A DNA stretch of 64,000 nucleotides from Neisseria lactamica (GCF_901482445.1 NZ_LR590477.1:2046001-2110000), one strand, 5' to 3'. Positions 25,347 to 34,151 are shown, counted from the first letter of the stretch. A program made the numbers and translations. The notes: generated from the letters alone by a model not told the origin.

Positions 25347-25790
25347 ATGAGCGAAGAACTGCAACCCGTATTCAGCATCGAGCGACTGTATGTCAAAGAC
25401 TTGTCTTTGGAAGTGCCGCACGCGCCGCAAATCTTTTTGGAACAGGGCGAGCCCGAAGTGGATATGCGCGTTTCCACCGGCAGCCAAAAGCTGGAAGACG
25501 GTTACTACAACGTGGACGTTACCGTTACCGTTACCGCCAAATTGGATAACGAGCGCACGATGTTTTTGAACGAAGTAACCCAAAGCGGTATTTTCCGTCT
25601 GGAAAACATCCCCGAAGAAGATGCCGACCTGCTGCTCGGCGTGGCGTGTCCGAACATCCTCTTCCCTTACGCGCGCGAAGCGGTTTCCGGTACGGTAACG
25701 CGCGCCGGCTTCCCGCCCGTCCTGCTTGCGCCGATTAATTTTGAGGCGATTTACCAACAACAGCAGGAAGCCGAAGCCGCCGGGGCTTGA
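25347..25790 (+). CDS. secB: SecB, preprotein translocation chaperone
   Basis: 147-residue homotetrameric chaperone that delivers precursors to SecA. Recognised from FSIERLYVKDLSLEVPHAPQ, DVTVTVTAKLDNERTMFLNEVTQSGIF and GVACPNILFPYAREAVSGTVTRAGFPPVLLAPINFEAIY (in order). The tail is acidic. Follows glutaredoxin closely, as in many proteobacteria. Confidence 0.97.
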   Translation: MSEELQPVFSIERLYVKDLSLEVPHAPQIFLEQGEPEVDMRVSTGSQKLEDGYYNVDVTVTVTAKLDNERTMFLNEVTQSGIFRLENIPEEDADLLLGVACPNILFPYAREAVSGTVTRAGFPPVLLAPINFEAIYQQQQEAEAAGA

Positions 25791-25803
25791 TTCCTGCCTG
25801 CCG

Positions 25804-25836
25804 ATGCCGTCTGAATCCGTTTCAGACGGCATTTTT
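25804..25836 (+). terminator. Uptake-sequence hairpin after secB
   Basis: Inverted ATGCCGTCTGAA copies with a short loop and TTTTTG tail, between secB and recG. Confidence 0.8.
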
Positions 25837-25875
25837 GTTTTCGGATAAAATAGGCGCGTCCAAAGGAATCCGCCT

Positions 25876-27918
25876 ATGATGTCGCCCGAAACCCAGAAAC
25901 AGCTCAAAATCACCGATGTTTCCGCCAAGAAGCTCGACAAACTCAACCTCCATACCGCGTGGGATTTGGTTTTGCATCTGCCGCTGCGTTACGAGGACGA
26001 GACGCACATTATGCCGATTAAGGACGCGCCGATCGGCGTGCCGTGTCAGGTTGAGGGTGAGGTTATCCATCAGGAAGTAACGTTCAAACCGCGCAAGCAG
26101 CTGATTGTCCAAATTGCCGACGGCTCAGGCAGCGTCCTTTTTCTGCGCTTCATCCACTTTTACGCCGGCCATCAGAAACAGATGGCGGTCGGTAAACGCA
26201 TCCGCGCCGTGGGAGAAATCAAACACGGGTTTTACGGCGATGAGATGATTCATCCCAAAATCCGTGATGCCGAGAGCAGTGGTTTGGCGGAAAGCCTCAC
26301 GCCGATTTATCCGACCGTAAACGGTTTGAACCAGCCCACTTTGCGCCGCATCATTCAGACGGCGTTGGACGTTACGCCGCTGCACGACACGCTGCCCGAT
26401 GCCCTGCTATGCCGTCTGGAGCTGCCGCACCTTGCCGAAAGCCTGCGTCTTCTGCACGCGCCGCCGCCGAGTTTCACGATTCATCAGCTTTCAGACGGCG
26501 CGCTGCCGGCGTGGCAGCGGCTCAAATTCGACGAACTTTTGGCGCAACAGCTTTCTATGCGCTTGGCACGGCAGAAGCGCATCGGCGGCTCGGCGGCGGC
26601 ATTGCGCGGCAATGGCGTATTGACCCAAGCCCTGCGCCGCGCCCTGCCGTTTGCCCTGACCGATGCACAAGAAAACGTGTTGGCGGAAGTTCAAACCGAT
26701 ATGGCGCAAACGCACCCGATGCACCGCCTGCTGCAAGGCGATGTCGGCAGTGGCAAAACCATAGTCGCCGCCTTGTCTGCTTTGACGGCTATTGAATCTG
26801 GCGCACAGGTTGCCGTGATGGCCCCCACTGAAATCCTTGCCGAACAACATTTTATTAAATTTAAACAATGGCTCGAACCTTTGGGTATTGAGGTTGTCCG
26901 CCTTTTTGGCAGTTTGCGTAAAAAAGCTAAAGACGAAGCCAAAGCCAAACTCGCCGACGGCAGCGTCAAAATCGCCGTCGGCACGCACGCCCTGTTTTCA
27001 GACGGCGTGGCGTTTCACAATTTGGGCCTGACCATCGTGGACGAACAGCACCGTTTCGGCGTTGCCCAACGCCTCGCCCTCAAAAACAAAGGGCGCGAAG
27101 TCCACCAGCTGATGATGTCCGCCACGCCCATCCCGCGCACGCTTGCGATGAGTTTTTTCGCCGATTTGGACGTGTCCGTCATCGACGAATTGCCGCCCGG
27201 GCGCACACCGATTAAAACCCGCCTCGTCAACAACGTCCGCCGCGCCGAAGTCGAAGGCTTCGTCCTCAATACTTGCCGCAAAGGGCGGCAGGCGTATTGG
27301 GTTTGTCCGCTGATTGAAGAAAGCGAAACCCTGCAATTGCAAACCGCCGCCGAAACCCTCGCCCGGCTTCAGACGGCATTGCCCGAACTCAATATCGGAC
27401 TGGTACACGGGCGCATGAAGGCCGCCGAAAAGGCCGAAGTGATGGCGCGGTTTTCTTCGGGGGAACTGAATGTCTTAGTCGCCACCACCGTCATCGAAGT
27501 CGGCGTAGATGTGCCCAACGCCGCCCTGATGGTCATCGAACACGCCGAGCGCATGGGCTTGGCGCAGCTGCACCAATTACGCGGGCGGGTAGGGCGCGGC
27601 GCGGCAGAAAGCGTGTGCGTCCTCTTATTTGCCGAATCCTTGGGCGAACTCGCCAAAGCGCGGTTGAAAGTGATTTACGAACACACCGACGGCTTTGAAA
27701 TCGCCCGCCAAGACCTCAACATCCGCGGCCCCGGCGAATTTCTCGGCGCGCGCCAAAGCGGCGTGCCTATGCTGCGCTTCGCCAAGCTTGAAGAAGACTT
27801 ACACCTTTTGGAACAAGCGCGCGAAACTGCCCCGATGCTGATTGAACAAAACCCCGAAATCGTCGAAGCGCATTTGGCAAGATGGCTTTCCGGCAGGGAA
27901 AGGTATTTGGGCGTGTGA
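25876..27918 (+). CDS. recG: RecG, ATP-dependent DNA branch-migration helicase
   Basis: 680-residue superfamily 2 helicase that remodels stalled forks and Holliday junctions. The N-terminal wedge/OB domain holds LPLRYEDET. Helicase motifs: GDVGSGKT (Walker A), MAPTEILAEQH (Ia), VDEQHRFG (II, DEQH), MMSATPIPRTLA (III), ATTVIEVGVDVPNA and HQLRGRVGRG (V, VI), and the RecG-specific RQDLNIRGPGEFLGARQSG C-terminal motif. The start MMSPETQKQ follows AAAGGAA. An uptake sequence is present inside the gene. Confidence 0.96.
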   Translation: MMSPETQKQLKITDVSAKKLDKLNLHTAWDLVLHLPLRYEDETHIMPIKDAPIGVPCQVEGEVIHQEVTFKPRKQLIVQIADGSGSVLFLRFIHFYAGHQKQMAVGKRIRAVGEIKHGFYGDEMIHPKIRDAESSGLAESLTPIYPTVNGLNQPTLRRIIQTALDVTPLHDTLPDALLCRLELPHLAESLRLLHAPPPSFTIHQLSDGALPAWQRLKFDELLAQQLSMRLARQKRIGGSAAALRGNGVLTQALRRALPFALTDAQENVLAEVQTDMAQTHPMHRLLQGDVGSGKTIVAALSALTAIESGAQVAVMAPTEILAEQHFIKFKQWLEPLGIEVVRLFGSLRKKAKDEAKAKLADGSVKIAVGTHALFSDGVAFHNLGLTIVDEQHRFGVAQRLALKNKGREVHQLMMSATPIPRTLAMSFFADLDVSVIDELPPGRTPIKTRLVNNVRRAEVEGFVLNTCRKGRQAYWVCPLIEESETLQLQTAAETLARLQTALPELNIGLVHGRMKAAEKAEVMARFSSGELNVLVATTVIEVGVDVPNAALMVIEHAERMGLAQLHQLRGRVGRGAAESVCVLLFAESLGELAKARLKVIYEHTDGFEIARQDLNIRGPGEFLGARQSGVPMLRFAKLEEDLHLLEQARETAPMLIEQNPEIVEAHLARWLSGRERYLGV

Positions 27919-28314
27919 GCGAAATGCCGCCGGAAATATTGGAAAAAAGTGCAACGGAATCTGATTTTCGCTATTTTTGACACATTTTCATCATTTCAAA
28001 TCCCGTTATTGCCAAGTGGGCGGAAACCGGCAATGAGAAGCCGCAGAGACTTATCGGGAAAAACGGCAAGCCTTCCGCCGTCATTCCCGCGGAGGCGGGA
28101 ATCTGGAAATGAAAAAACCACGGTGTTATCGGCAATGACTGAAACCGGAGAAATGACGGAATCGAAGCGTGTGGAAATGTGTCGGAAATCGCTGAAGCCG
28201 GATAAACTAGATTCCCGCTTTTGCGGGAATGACGGGATTTTAGGTTTTTGTTTTCGCGGGAATGATGAGCCAAAAACCGTCCGAATCAAAAAACCGCCGC
28301 TTTCAGACGGCATC
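27919..28314. repeat. Intergenic mosaic of dRS3 repeats between recG and argC
   Basis: Two full dRS3 copies of the form ATTCCCNNNNNNNNGGGAAT occur at 28083-28102 and 28211-28230, with a half copy near 28253-28263. About 110 bp of repeat-type sequence lies between the full copies. This is a neisserial intergenic mosaic element (NIME). dRS3 is a known target for filamentous phage integration. No gene is seen here. Confidence 0.85.
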
Positions 28315-28344
28315 AAAAAACCGCAGGCACGATGCCTGCGGTTT
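28315..28344 (-). terminator. Intrinsic terminator of argC
   Basis: CCGCAGGC and GCCTGCGG pair around ACGAT. Read on the minus strand the stem is followed by TTTTTTG. It lies just after the argC stop. Confidence 0.85.
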
Positions 28345-28356
28345 GCCGTTTGCGCT

Positions 28357-29400
28357 TCAGGGGAGCAGGGGGATGCCGCCCAAGCCGTGCGTTTCCTCCA
28401 GTCCGAACATAATGTTCATGTTTTGCACCGCCTGTCCCGCCGCGCCTTTGACGAGGTTGTCGATGACGGAAAGGACGACCCACACGTCGGATTGCGCCGC
28501 CTGTTGGATGCTGATGCGGCAGAGGTTTGCGCCGCGCACGCTGCGGGTTTCGGGTGTCGAACCGGCAGGCAGGATGTCCACGAACGGGCTGTCGCGGTAA
28601 TAGTCGCGCAGGACGGTTTCGGGGCAGATGCCGTCTGAAAGGTGGAGGTAAACGGTGGCGTGCATACCGCGTATCATCGGCGCGAGGTGCGGCGTGAACA
28701 CGAATCCTTCGGCGATGCCGTCCTGAAGCCCGGCGATGGTCTGTCTGATTTCGGGCAGGTGGCGGTGTCCGGCTATGCCGTAGGCTTTGAAGTTGTCGCC
28801 GGCTTCGCACAACAGCGAACCGACATTGCCTTTCCTGCCCGCGCCGGATACGCCGGATTTGCAGTCGGCAATCAGCGGCATACCGGGCTTCAGACGGCCT
28901 TGCCGCAACAGCGGCACGAGCGGCAGGGATACGCAGGTCGGATAGCAGCCCGGGTTGGCGACGAGGCGCGCCTGTGCGACGGCTTCGCGGTTGAGTTCGC
29001 TCAATCCGTACACGGCTTGGGAAACGAGGCCGGGGGCGGCGTGGGGCATACCGTACCAGTGTTCCCATACCGGGATGTCGCGTATGCGGAAGTCGGCGGA
29101 AAGGTCGATGACGCGCACGCCCTGTTCAATCAGGCGCGGCGCGTCTTTCATGGCGATGCCGTTGGGCGTGGCGAAGAAGACGATGTCGCATTGTTCCAAA
29201 CCTGCCTCGTCGGGCGTTTGGAAGGCGAGGCCGTACACGCCGCGCAGACTTGGAAAGTAATCGGCAACTGCGGTTCCCGCTTCGCTGCGGCTGGTTACGG
29301 CGGCGACTTCGACATCGGGATGGGCGGCAAGCAGGCGCAGCAGTTCCACGCCCGTGTAGCCCGTCGCGCCGACAATGCCGGCTTTGATTTTTTTGCTCAT
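28357..29400 (-). CDS. argC: N-acetyl-gamma-glutamyl-phosphate reductase
   Basis: Third step of arginine synthesis. 347 residues, the long ArgC type. NADP-binding GATGYTGVELLRLL at residues 11-24. The catalytic Cys is in NPGCYPT (about 155-161). The later histidine block is GIAGHRHLPEI, and APMIRGMHATVYL follows. Monocistronic between hairpins. Confidence 0.96.
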   Translation of the reverse strand: MSKKIKAGIVGATGYTGVELLRLLAAHPDVEVAAVTSRSEAGTAVADYFPSLRGVYGLAFQTPDEAGLEQCDIVFFATPNGIAMKDAPRLIEQGVRVIDLSADFRIRDIPVWEHWYGMPHAAPGLVSQAVYGLSELNREAVAQARLVANPGCYPTCVSLPLVPLLRQGRLKPGMPLIADCKSGVSGAGRKGNVGSLLCEAGDNFKAYGIAGHRHLPEIRQTIAGLQDGIAEGFVFTPHLAPMIRGMHATVYLHLSDGICPETVLRDYYRDSPFVDILPAGSTPETRSVRGANLCRISIQQAAQSDVWVVLSVIDNLVKGAAGQAVQNMNIMFGLEETHGLGGIPLLP

Positions 29401-29427
29401 GGTTTTTCCTTTGTGTGGTTGGCGGGT

Positions 29428-29467
29428 ATGCCGTCCGAACGCTGCAAAACTGCGGTTCGGACGGCAT
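29428..29467 (-). terminator. Variant uptake-sequence hairpin
   Basis: ATGCCGTCCGAAC faces GTTCGGACGGCAT: both arms carry the same T-to-C change, so the pairing is kept. It ends the secreted-protein gene on the minus strand. Confidence 0.75.
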
Positions 29468-29473
29468 TCTGTT

Positions 29474-29923
29474 TTAAAACATACGCTGCCGTTTGCGGTT
29501 GAGCAGGAAGCCGTGTCCTGCCGAGTTGGTGCAGAGTACGCCGTTTTCGAGGCTGCCGCACTGCCAACCTGTGCCTTTGATGCTGCTGCCGTAGGCGAGG
29601 ACGGGCGGTTCGGGGCTGTACGGGTAGTCGCTGTAACAGCTCATATAGGCTTTCCCTTTGTTGTCGATATTGAACACGTTGCCCCAGTCGAATCCGCATC
29701 CTTTGGGTTTCGGCATAGCGGGTTTGGTATTGCCGGTTTCGTGGATGAAGCAGGATACGCCGTGCCACGGTTCTTCGCCTTCCTGCGGTCCGGTGTCGCC
29801 TCCGCAGACGATGTTGCCGCTCGGGGATTGGAAGTTGACGGTAAAAACGCCGTCGGGCGCATCGGCGCGCGCCGAAGCAAAGGCGGCTGCGGAAATGAAG
29901 ATGAGGAGGTTTTTCGGCTGCAT
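29474..29923 (-). CDS. Small secreted protein of unknown function (DUF6636-like)
   Basis: 149 residues from MQPKNLLIFISAAAFASARA, a signal peptide cut near residue 20. The mature part is FQSPSGNIVCGGD ... WHGVSCFIHETGN ... GCGFDWGNVFNIDNKGKAYMSC ... GSSIKGTGWQCGSLENGVLCTNSAGHGFLLNR. The cysteines and the closing CTNSAGHGF pattern resemble exported DUF6636-type proteins. Probably periplasmic. It starts 4 bp after the yihY stop, so the two genes form an operon. Confidence 0.8.
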   Translation of the reverse strand: MQPKNLLIFISAAAFASARADAPDGVFTVNFQSPSGNIVCGGDTGPQEGEEPWHGVSCFIHETGNTKPAMPKPKGCGFDWGNVFNIDNKGKAYMSCYSDYPYSPEPPVLAYGSSIKGTGWQCGSLENGVLCTNSAGHGFLLNRKRQRMF

Positions 29924-29927
29924 CGTT

Positions 29928-31148
29928 TTATCCTTCGGACAGCGGTTGGGACGGCTGGGGGGCGGTTTGCCCGGTTTGCGCGGCAAACTCCGCCAGCGTT
30001 ATCTCTAAAGATTGAAGGCAGGGTTGCACCAGCCTGCCGACGGCTTGTCCGACAGGGTTTTGATTGGCGGCGCAAGGGCGGTACGCAAAGCGTTTGAAGA
30101 GTATGTCTAATTTAATGGCATCCGCCCCTGTCTTTAAAACCCAGCCCTGCCGCCCGGAATAAACATAACCGTAGTGCGCCAGTTTGTCCAAGAGCGCGCC
30201 CAACTCGTCGTAGCCCATACCGATATGCCGTCTGAACTGCCGGACCCGCAGGGCTTTGCCGCGTTTTTGCGCCGCGTCGAGCAAGAGTAAAATGTCCAAC
30301 ACATCGTCAAAGCCGCCGCGCGCGTCCGCATTTTTCCGAAACGCCCCACCCTGCCAATACGACAGGGAGGCCGTCAGCACCGCCCCGCCCAAGACCAGCG
30401 TCCACAACAGGTTCAGCCACAACAGGAAAAACGGCACGGCGGCAAACGCGCCGTAAATCGAGCGGTAGCCGTCGAAACTGCCCATATACCACACGAAAAC
30501 CGCGCGCGCGCACCACAGGCACAAAGCCGTCGCCGCCGCCCCGATCAAGGCGTGCCGCGCGGGTACGAAACGGTTGGGGACAAAGCAGTACAGCCCCCAC
30601 AACAGCAGCACCGTTCCCAGCGGCATCGCCAGCGGGCGCAACAGCCACGATTCCCCCCATCCCGCCGTCAGCGAGATGCCCACGCCCAAAAACAGCGGCC
30701 CGCAAGTCAGCAGGGCCCAATAAACGAGGAACTGCATCATCCAAGGACGCTGCGCGCCGACGCGCCAAATGCGGTTAAACGCCTGGTCTATCGTCCGAAC
30801 CAGCATCAGCGACGTGACGAACAGCATCACGCTGCCGATGGCGGTCAGGCTGCCTGCCTGCCGGCGGAACGCGTCGAGGTAATCCAGCACCTTGTCCGCC
30901 CCTTGCGGCACGACGGTTTGTTTGACGAAGGACACAAACGCACCCGACCAGCTCTCAAATACCGGAAAGACCGAAACCGCCGCCACCGTTACCGTCAGCA
31001 CCGGCACCAAAGCCAGCAGCGTGGTAAACGTCATACTCGCCGCCGCCTGAGGTACGCGCTCTTCGCTGAAACGGCGGGCGACAAACAGCAGGAAGGCAAC
31101 GCCGCCGTTTTCCATACCTTTTTGCCAATACTTTGAAAATACCGTCAT
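29928..31148 (-). CDS. yihY: YihY/BrkB family inner-membrane protein
   Basis: 406 residues from MTVFSKYWQKGMENGG; upstream in-frame codons are rejected because they are low in conservation and lie in the spacer. There are about six membrane helices, with the family signature FSEERVPQAAASMTFTTLLALVPVLTVTVA near the N-terminus. After about residue 290 comes a cytoplasmic winged-helix-like tail (VRQFRRHIGMGYDELGALLDKL). It was once called RNase BN; true function unsettled. Confidence 0.93.
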   Translation of the reverse strand: MTVFSKYWQKGMENGGVAFLLFVARRFSEERVPQAAASMTFTTLLALVPVLTVTVAAVSVFPVFESWSGAFVSFVKQTVVPQGADKVLDYLDAFRRQAGSLTAIGSVMLFVTSLMLVRTIDQAFNRIWRVGAQRPWMMQFLVYWALLTCGPLFLGVGISLTAGWGESWLLRPLAMPLGTVLLLWGLYCFVPNRFVPARHALIGAAATALCLWCARAVFVWYMGSFDGYRSIYGAFAAVPFFLLWLNLLWTLVLGGAVLTASLSYWQGGAFRKNADARGGFDDVLDILLLLDAAQKRGKALRVRQFRRHIGMGYDELGALLDKLAHYGYVYSGRQGWVLKTGADAIKLDILFKRFAYRPCAANQNPVGQAVGRLVQPCLQSLEITLAEFAAQTGQTAPQPSQPLSEG

Positions 31149-31360
31149 TTTTATATGCCTGTACCGAACGGAAAGCACAAATTGTAACCGAAACCGCCGC
31201 CGTCCCCAAATCCGGCATCCGTTGCGCCGCAGGTGCGGGGCCGGATAAAGGCAGGCCGGATTCTTTGCAGGCGCATCGCTTATGGGGGGCTTCGTTTTCA
31301 AATGTCGTCTACAAAATGAATAAGCCCCCGATTTTTTTATTTTGACGGCGTTTCAATACT

Positions 31361-31420
31361 GAAAAATAATTGCCTTTTCCCCGGCAAATAGTCGGAATCG
31401 GCGGATGGTTCAGACGCAGC
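31361..31420. repeat. Dispersed 60-bp repeat, copy 1
   Basis: GAAAAATAATTGCCTTTTCC through GGTTCAGACGCAGCC matches 35353-35416 with substitutions in the middle. It is not an uptake sequence, CREE or dRS3. The spacer 31149-31596 shows no supported gene. Confidence 0.65.
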
Positions 31421-31596
31421 CTTTATTTTTTCCCAATATCGGCAAGGTCTTGGCCGGCTGGGGGCGGCGCATCGTGATGCGTCAAATTCCGCGAACAGGC
31501 TGTTTTTCGGAGATTTCAAGCCGCGCCGTTTCCCGACCGGATGCCCCCGCGGCTTCAGACGGCATCGGCGGCGGTACGCAATCCGCATCCGGAGTT

Positions 31597-31605
31597 TGCT
31601 ATAAT
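31597..31605 (+). promoter_or_regulatory. Extended -10 promoter of the que genes
   Basis: TGCTATAAT is a perfect extended -10. Predicted start near 31612 gives a leader of about 53 bases that holds the riboswitch and little else. Confidence 0.7.
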
Positions 31606-31620
31606 CCGATTTTTCCAACT

Positions 31621-31658
31621 TCGCGGTTCGCAACCCTCCCGCGTTACCAAAACTAGGA
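31621..31658 (+). promoter_or_regulatory. preQ1-I-like riboswitch on the queC ribosome binding site
   Basis: A stem CGCGG/CCGCG encloses a C-rich loop with TTCGCAACCC, followed by an A-rich tail ending AAAACTAGGA. This matches the preQ1 class I plan (GGTTC ... CCC ... AAAACTA). The tail contains the Shine-Dalgarno AGGA 6 bases before the queC ATG (31665), so preQ1 binding would hide it and stop translation. The context is exactly that of queuosine genes. Confidence 0.75.
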
Positions 31659-31664
31659 TTCGAT

Positions 31665-32321
31665 ATGTCAAACCAACAAGCCCTGGTCATCTTTTCGGGC
31701 GGTCAGGATTCGACCACCTGCCTGATTCAGGCGGTTCAAACCTACGGGCGCGAAAACGTCCGGGCGATTACTTTCCAATACGGGCAACGCCACGCCGTCG
31801 AGCTGGAACGCGCTGCTTGGATTGCACAGGATTTGGGCGTTCCACAAACACTGGTTGATTTAAACTTGATGAAAACCATCACGCACAACGCCCTGATGGA
31901 CGAAGCCGCCGCCATCGAAACCGTCGATAACGGCGTTCCCAACACCTTTGTGGACGGACGCAACGCGCTTTTCCTGCTCTACGCCGCGATTCACGCCAAA
32001 GGGCAGGGGATACGGCACATCATCGCCGGCGTGTGCGAAACCGATTTTTCCGGCTATCCCGACTGCCGCGATGTATTCGTCAAATCGATGAACGTTACCC
32101 TTAATTTGGCGATGGACTATGATTTCCAAATCCACACGCCGCTGATGTATCTGACCAAGGCGCAAACTTGGGCGTTGGCGGACGAAATGGGCGCGCTGGA
32201 CTATATCCGCGAGCAAACCCACACCTGCTATAACGGCATTGTCGGCGGCTGCCACGAATGCCCGAGCTGTATCTTGCGCGAACGCGGGTTGGCGGAATAT
32301 TTGGAAAGTATAGTGGATTAA
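31665..32321 (+). CDS. queC: 7-cyano-7-deazaguanine synthase
   Basis: Converts carboxy-deazaguanine to preQ0 in the queuosine pathway. 218 residues. The PP-loop is VIFSGGQDSTTCL (residues 8-20). The zinc site is CYNGIVGGCHECPSCILR near the C-terminus. The last codons and the TAA come from the inverted repeat of the CREE at 32309 (AGT ATA GTG GAT TAA), so the native C-terminus was probably slightly different. Confidence 0.96.
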   Translation: MSNQQALVIFSGGQDSTTCLIQAVQTYGRENVRAITFQYGQRHAVELERAAWIAQDLGVPQTLVDLNLMKTITHNALMDEAAAIETVDNGVPNTFVDGRNALFLLYAAIHAKGQGIRHIIAGVCETDFSGYPDCRDVFVKSMNVTLNLAMDYDFQIHTPLMYLTKAQTWALADEMGALDYIREQTHTCYNGIVGGCHECPSCILRERGLAEYLESIVD

Positions 32322-32414
32322 CAAAAATCAGGACAAGGCGACGAAGCCGCAGACAGTACAGATAGTACGGCAAGGCGAGGCAACGCCGTACTGGTTTAAA
32401 TTTAATCTACTATA
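32309..32414. repeat. Correia element (short form, 106 bp)
   Basis: Ends TATAGTGGATTAA and a partly diverged inverse (TAATCTACTATA) with TA at each tip. The core GACAAGGCGACGAAGCCGCA/AGTACAGATAGTACG is standard. It supplies the queC stop codon and sits between queC and the DUF1543 gene. Confidence 0.95.
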
Positions 32415-32455
32415 AAAAGACCGTCTGAACACGCGCAAACCACAAGGAATACGAT

Positions 32456-32977
32456 ATGCCCAAGCTCCATATGTTTTACCTCGGCGGCAATGCCGGCAGG
32501 TCGAATATCGAAGTGCACGACATCCAATTTGCCGTGTGCGACGACTACCGCGAAGCCGTCCCCGCACTCAAAGCCGCGTGGTTTGGCGATGCGGACAAAA
32601 TCCACATCGACGGCTGGCAGATTGTCGAATGGGCGGACGGTTACGATGTCTGCGTGAGTGAGGCGGAAGAACATACCGCAATGCCGTCTGAACACGCCCC
32701 GCGCCTGTATTTCGCCAATGTCGGCGGTTATCGCGCGGGTCAGCTTGCCGAAGCGCACGCTTTCGGGCTGTTCGCCGCCGCCACGCCTGCCGAAGCCAAA
32801 CAAAAAGCCCTGCAAACCCTGCTGCCCAACGGTTATATGCAGCGGCACAAAGACAACTTAAAAGACGTGGACAACCTGCTTGCGCTCGATCGCATCGGCA
32901 ATTTCCATATCCGCCTGACCCCGAATCCGCACGGCAAGCCTGCCGAAATCGGCTTTCAGGGCTATTTGCCCATTTGA
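32456..32977 (+). CDS. DUF1543-type protein of unknown function
   Basis: 173 residues, soluble. It starts MPKLHMFYLGGNAGRSNIEVHD and has the DUF1543 pattern (FYLGG, EVHDIQFAV, AWFGDADKIHIDGW) in two similar halves (second half LYFANVGGYRAGQLAEAHAF). An uptake sequence in the gene encodes MPSE (32681-32692) between the halves. The stop lies 6 bp before queD, so it is cotranscribed with queD. A link to queuosine is positional only. Confidence 0.85.
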   Translation: MPKLHMFYLGGNAGRSNIEVHDIQFAVCDDYREAVPALKAAWFGDADKIHIDGWQIVEWADGYDVCVSEAEEHTAMPSEHAPRLYFANVGGYRAGQLAEAHAFGLFAAATPAEAKQKALQTLLPNGYMQRHKDNLKDVDNLLALDRIGNFHIRLTPNPHGKPAEIGFQGYLPI

Positions 32978-32983
32978 GAACCC

Positions 32984-33406
32984 ATGAAAATCACCAAAAT
33001 CTTCACTTTCGACTCCTCGCATATGCTCGACGGGCATGACGGCAAATGCCAAAACCTGCACGGGCATACCTACAAACTCGAAATCACCGTTTCAGACGGC
33101 ATCGTCAGTGGCGGGCCGAAAGACGGAATGGTGATGGACTTTACCGACTTGAAAGCCATTGTGAAACAACACATTACCGACCCCTTCGACCACGCGTTTA
33201 TCTACCACGGCGGCAACGGCCGCGAATCCCAAATCGCCGCGCTTTTGGAGGGCTGGGACATGAAAACCCTGCGCCTGCCCTGCCGCACCACTGCCGAAAA
33301 TATGGCGGTCGAAATGTACGGCCGTTTGCAAAACGCGGGGCTGAACGTGTGCGGCGTGAAATTGTGGGAAACGCCGACATCGTGTGCGGAGTATGAAGGG
33401 GGGTAG
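32984..33406 (+). CDS. queD: 6-carboxy-5,6,7,8-tetrahydropterin synthase
   Basis: Second step of deazaguanine synthesis. 140 residues. Zinc histidines are in FDSSHML and NLHGHTYKLEI; the catalytic Cys is in DGKCQNLHGH. The T-fold motif DFTDLKAIVKQ and the closing LWETPTSCAEY with Glu are present. Follows DUF1543 by 6 bp. Confidence 0.96.
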   Translation: MKITKIFTFDSSHMLDGHDGKCQNLHGHTYKLEITVSDGIVSGGPKDGMVMDFTDLKAIVKQHITDPFDHAFIYHGGNGRESQIAALLEGWDMKTLRLPCRTTAENMAVEMYGRLQNAGLNVCGVKLWETPTSCAEYEGG

Positions 33407-33463
33407 GAGATAGTTTGAACGTATCGATATAGTGAATTTGAATGAAACTTGCACTAAGCTGTC

Positions 33464-33558
33464 ATTCCCGCGCAGGCGGGAATCCAGACCTTGATTTATC
33501 AGGAATATTTAAAAATTGCAGCAATTCCAACTCTCTGGATTCCCGCCTGCGCGGGAAT
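33464..33558. repeat. dRS3-flanked intergenic repeat unit
   Basis: dRS3 copies at 33464-33483 (ATTCCCGCGCAGGCGGGAAT) and 33539-33558 (ATTCCCGCCTGCGCGGGAAT) bracket 55 bp of repeat sequence. A neisserial mosaic unit downstream of queD. Confidence 0.9.
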
Positions 33559-33591
33559 GACAGTGTGGGGCGTCCTTATTTGAATCTGCTT

Positions 33592-33698
33592 TATAGTGGA
33601 TTAAATTTAAACCAGTACAGCGTTGCCTCGCCTTGCCGTACTATCTGTACTGTCTGCGGCTTCGTCGCCTTGTCCTGATTTAAATTTAATCCACTATA
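33592..33698. repeat. Correia element (short form, 107 bp)
   Basis: Perfect inverted ends TATAGTGGATTAAATTTAAA and complement. It lies 34 bp after the dRS3 unit and separates queD from DUF1304-queE. Confidence 0.95.
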
Positions 33699-33779
33699 AA
33701 ACGGTTTTTTTCCAGTAAGGATTCCCCCGTTTTTTCAGACGGCATTCCATATCAAATACACCCGTTAAAAGGAACACCC

Positions 33780-34151
33780 ATGAAACTTCTCTCCACCCTC
33801 TTAGTCCTCCTCGTCGCCGCCGAACATTTCTACATCGCCTGGCTGGAAATGACGCAGATTCCCGGCGAAAAGGCGGCGGAAATATTCAAGCTGCCTTATG
33901 AATTTATGGAACAAAAGCAAGTGCAGACCTTGTTCAGTAATCAAGGGCTGTATAACGGCTTTCTCGGCATCGGGCTGGTGTGGTCGCGGTTTGCCGCGCC
34001 GGACAACGCCGTTTACGGCGCGACGATTCTGTTTCTCGGTTTCGTATTGATTGCTGCCGCGTGGGGCGCGTTTTCGTCCGGCAACAAAGGCATACTCGTC
34101 AAACAAGGTTTGCCCGCATTTTTGGCGGCGGCAGCGGTGTTGGCGGCATGA
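33780..34151 (+). CDS. DUF1304 family small membrane protein
   Basis: 123 residues with four hydrophobic helices (LLSTLLVLLVAAEHFYIAWL, GLYNGFLGIGLVW, ATILFLGFVLIAAAWGAF, GLPAFLAAAAVLAA). The motifs EHFYIAWLEM and QGLYNGFLG mark DUF1304. It overlaps queE by 4 bp (ATGA), so the two are coupled. Role unknown; a link to queuosine precursor handling is only positional. Confidence 0.88.
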   Translation: MKLLSTLLVLLVAAEHFYIAWLEMTQIPGEKAAEIFKLPYEFMEQKQVQTLFSNQGLYNGFLGIGLVWSRFAAPDNAVYGATILFLGFVLIAAAWGAFSSGNKGILVKQGLPAFLAAAAVLAA

